In this document: positions 62,357 through 64,000 of the stretch, piece after piece
Numbering within the stretch: the first letter of the stretch is position 1
Layout of the letters: every line of letters starts with the position of its first letter
Source: Streptomyces sp. NBC_00237
GTDB lineage: Bacteria > Actinomycetota > Actinomycetes > Streptomycetales > Streptomycetaceae
Assembly (NCBI RefSeq): GCF_026342435.1
Contig: NZ_JAPEMT010000002.1
Span: 1,054,001 to 1,118,000 of the forward strand
Length of the DNA: 64,000 bases
Reading direction: 5' to 3'
Notes under the pieces: model-generated
The model's input: only the letters and a program-made list of their open reading frames with translations
What the model was told of the DNA's origin: nothing
The model's database searches: none
Translations under genes and position numbers: made by a program

Positions 62357-63250
62357 GTGCCCCACCACACATCCATCACCGCCGTGCCCGTGTCCGACGA
62401 GAAGGCAGGCCCGTACGGGGTCGCGGCGGGCCCCGACGGCGCGATGTGGTTCACCACGGTCCACGAGGGAGCGGTCGGGCGGCTCGGCCTCGACGGGGAG
62501 ATCACCTCGTACGCGCTGCCGGACGGGGACGGCGGCCCCACCGTGATCACACCGGGTCCCGACGGTGCGCTGTGGTTCACCGAGTACAAGGGGAACCGGG
62601 TCGGCCGGATCACCGTCGACGGCGAGATCACCGCGTACGAGCGGCCGGGTGCGGGACCGTACGGCATCGCGGCGGGCCCCGACGGCGCGATGTGGTTCAC
62701 GGAGATGCACACCGACAGGATCGGCCGGATCAGCCCGGAGGGCGACCTGACAGAGTTCACGGTGCCCGTCGAGGGCGGCTTCCCGTCCGCGATCGCGGCG
62801 GGTCCTGACGGGCGGAGGCTGTGGTTCACGCTCAATCAGGGCAACGCGATCGCCTCGATCGACCTTTCCGGGGAGGTGCGGGTGTACCCGCTGCCCACCG
62901 AGGCCGCCGGTCCGGTGGGGCTCGCGGCGGGGCCCGACGGGGCGATGTGGTTCGTCGAGATCATGGCGGGGCAGGTCGGCCGGATCGACGCGGCGGGGAC
63001 CATCACGGAGTTCTCCCTCCCCGACCGCGCCGCGCGCCCGCACGCGCTGGCCGCGGGGGCGGACGGAGCGATGTGGTTCACCGAGTGGGGCGCCAACCGG
63101 ATCGGCCGCATCACGGTGGACGGCTCACAGATCGACGCGTACGACATCCCCTCGGGCTCCTCGGAACCGCACGGGATCGCGCTGGGGCCGGACGGAGTGC
63201 TGTGGACGGCGCTGGAGTCGGGTGCGCTCGGACGGATCGAGGCCCGCTGA
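62357..63250 (+). CDS. vgb: Virginiamycin B lyase (streptogramin B lyase) Vgb
   Basis: A 297-residue seven-bladed beta-propeller built from the repeat 'GPYGxAAGPDGAMWFTE...GRI..DG'. Vgb linearises group B streptogramins by a C-O lyase reaction. Residues equivalent to the S. aureus Vgb active site are present: His229 (RPHALAAG), His272 (EPHGIALG) and Glu287 (ALESG). A GTG start at 62357 after GAGGAGA gives the normal family length; the longer in-frame start at 62255 reads intergenic sequence. It confers intrinsic streptogramin resistance in Streptomyces. Confidence 0.9.
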   Translation: MPHHTSITAVPVSDEKAGPYGVAAGPDGAMWFTTVHEGAVGRLGLDGEITSYALPDGDGGPTVITPGPDGALWFTEYKGNRVGRITVDGEITAYERPGAGPYGIAAGPDGAMWFTEMHTDRIGRISPEGDLTEFTVPVEGGFPSAIAAGPDGRRLWFTLNQGNAIASIDLSGEVRVYPLPTEAAGPVGLAAGPDGAMWFVEIMAGQVGRIDAAGTITEFSLPDRAARPHALAAGADGAMWFTEWGANRIGRITVDGSQIDAYDIPSGSSEPHGIALGPDGVLWTALESGALGRIEAR

Positions 63251-63256
63251 CAACGC

Positions 63257-63295
63257 GCCCCGGATACATGACGGCACCTGTCATGTATCCGGGGC
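63257..63295 (+). terminator. vgb: vgb terminator
   Basis: Perfect 16-bp arms GCCCCGGATACATGAC / GTCATGTATCCGGGGC with a 7-nt loop, right after the stop. Confidence 0.88.
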
Positions 63296-63340
63296 AGACT
63301 CCTCGGCGACGGCGCAACACCGCGCCGGACATCCCGAGTT

Positions 63341-63376
63341 GAGGAGCGGCACAGTGGTGAGGAGCGGCACAGTGGT
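63341..63376 (+). promoter_or_regulatory. Duplicated ribosome-binding site and start codon (18-bp repeat)
   Basis: GAGGAGCGGCACAGTGGT occurs twice in tandem (63341-63358, 63359-63376). Each copy has GAGGAG, a 7-bp spacer and GTG GTG. Because the unit is 18 bp, both starts are in the same frame. Confidence 0.7.
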
Positions 63377-64000
63377 GGGCAAGGACTTCCCGACCGACTT
63401 CCCGACCGTCGAAGGCTCCGTGTACGTCCCCGGGGACGACGGGTACGGCAGGGAGCTCGCCGGGTTCAACACCGCCTCCCCGCACCGGCCCGCCGTGGTC
63501 GTGGCGGCCCGCAGCGCCGAGGACGTGCGCGCCACGGTGTCGTACGCCCGTGCGCACGGCCTGAGCGTCGCCGTGCAGGCCACCGGGCACGGGCTGTCGG
63601 TCGTGAACGAGGGCGGCGTGGTCGTCAGCACCCGCGCGCTGGACGCCGTGCACATCGACGCCGACGCGCGTACGGCGCGGATCGGCGCGGGTGTCCAGTG
63701 GGGCAGGGTGATCGAGGAGGCGGCGCGGTTCGGGCTCGCGCCGCTCAGCGGATCCTTCCCGGGCGTGGGCGCGGCGTCGTACACCCTCGGTGGTGGCATC
63801 GGGGTGCTGGCCCGGGAGTTCGGGTACGCGTCGGACCACCTGAAGTCCGCCGAACTGGTCACGCCCGACGGGGAGTTGAGGACGGTGGACGCCGCGAGCG
63901 ACCCGGAGTTGTTCTGGGCGCTGCGTGGGGCCGGGCACAACTTCGGCGTGGTGACCGCGATCGAGATCGGGCTCGTGCCGGTGACGCGGGTGTACGGCGG
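63372..64000 (+). CDS. FAD-binding (BBE-type) oxidoreductase, 5' part (runs off the right edge)
   Basis: 209 residues are visible. The N-terminal FAD-binding domain of the berberine-bridge/PCMH type is clear: 'PAVVVAARSAEDVRATVSYARAHG' near 40, the flavin-linking His in 'QATGHGLS' near 72, and 'SGSFPGVGAASYTLGGGIGVLAREFGYASD' near 125-155. 'ELFWALRGAGHNFGVVT' lies near 180. It oxidises alcohol, sugar or alkaloid-type substrates; the specific one cannot be told from this half. The start could be any of the in-frame GTGs at 63354, 63357, 63372 or 63375. Confidence 0.85.
   Translation, partial: MVGKDFPTDFPTVEGSVYVPGDDGYGRELAGFNTASPHRPAVVVAARSAEDVRATVSYARAHGLSVAVQATGHGLSVVNEGGVVVSTRALDAVHIDADARTARIGAGVQWGRVIEEAARFGLAPLSGSFPGVGAASYTLGGGIGVLAREFGYASDHLKSAELVTPDGELRTVDAASDPELFWALRGAGHNFGVVTAIEIGLVPVTRVYG

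Overview
This window is chromosomal DNA from a Streptomyces or very close relative. The DNA is extremely GC-rich, GTG starts are common, the developmental regulator WhiI is present, and there are DasR-type and iron-box operators. From memory of the S. coelicolor map, gene order follows the interval from about SCO5998 (acnA/vgb side) to SCO6046 (DUF692 side), running backwards through hemE, whiI, fadAB, dxs, xylFGH, rok7B7 and ngcEFG. No tRNA, rRNA, CRISPR array, insertion sequence or prophage was seen. It reads as core-chromosome sequence with local insertions and many small intergenic tandem repeats.

Layout. 1-5 kb: a partial hypothetical gene, a DUF4142 membrane protein, then a DUF692/MNIO-type iron oxidase gene, 8 bp ahead of a TIGR04222 membrane protein with a Gly/Ser/Cys-repeat tail, then a tail-less paralogue. 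This looks like a ribosomally made, enzyme-modified peptide (RiPP-like) system and is the most interesting locus. 5-16 kb: a secreted tripeptidyl-peptidase-like hydrolase, three genes of the coproporphyrin-dependent haem route (chdC, hemG/cgoX, hemE), a DUF4349 lipoprotein, a CoA-disulfide-reductase-like flavoprotein, DUF3000, whiI with a recognisable sigma-WhiG promoter, and RNase D. 16-24 kb: a minus-strand group of an ABC exporter pair, PIG-L deacetylase, DUF1796 protein, GH3 beta-N-acetylglucosaminidase and a two-domain methyltransferase. 24-34 kb: fadA-fadB, a beta-propeller protein, a NYN/PIN-like protein, a GT-C glycosyltransferase, an APC permease and dxs.

34-51 kb is a sugar-uptake region. 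It holds xylFGH (D-xylose importer), the ROK regulator rok7B7, an extra CUT1-type sugar importer, ngcEFG (GlcNAc/chitobiose importer) and a large secreted GH92 mannosidase. DasR-type (dre) sites precede ngcE and the extra importer, and a perfect LacI-type operator precedes the GH92 gene. 51-64 kb: a membrane acyltransferase, a PIG-L/beta-propeller fusion, a heterodimeric ABC exporter under an iron box, a secreted FG-GAP protein, aconitase, a streptogramin B lyase and the start of a flavin oxidoreductase.

Genes that appear to work together are: DUF692 with the two TIGR04222 proteins; hemE/hemG/chdC in haem synthesis; fadA/fadB in beta-oxidation; rok7B7 with xylFGH; DasR-linked ngcEFG, possibly with the GH3 enzyme, in amino-sugar use; and the two half-transporters of the iron-regulated exporter. 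Most transcription units end in near-perfect hairpins, often shared by convergent genes.
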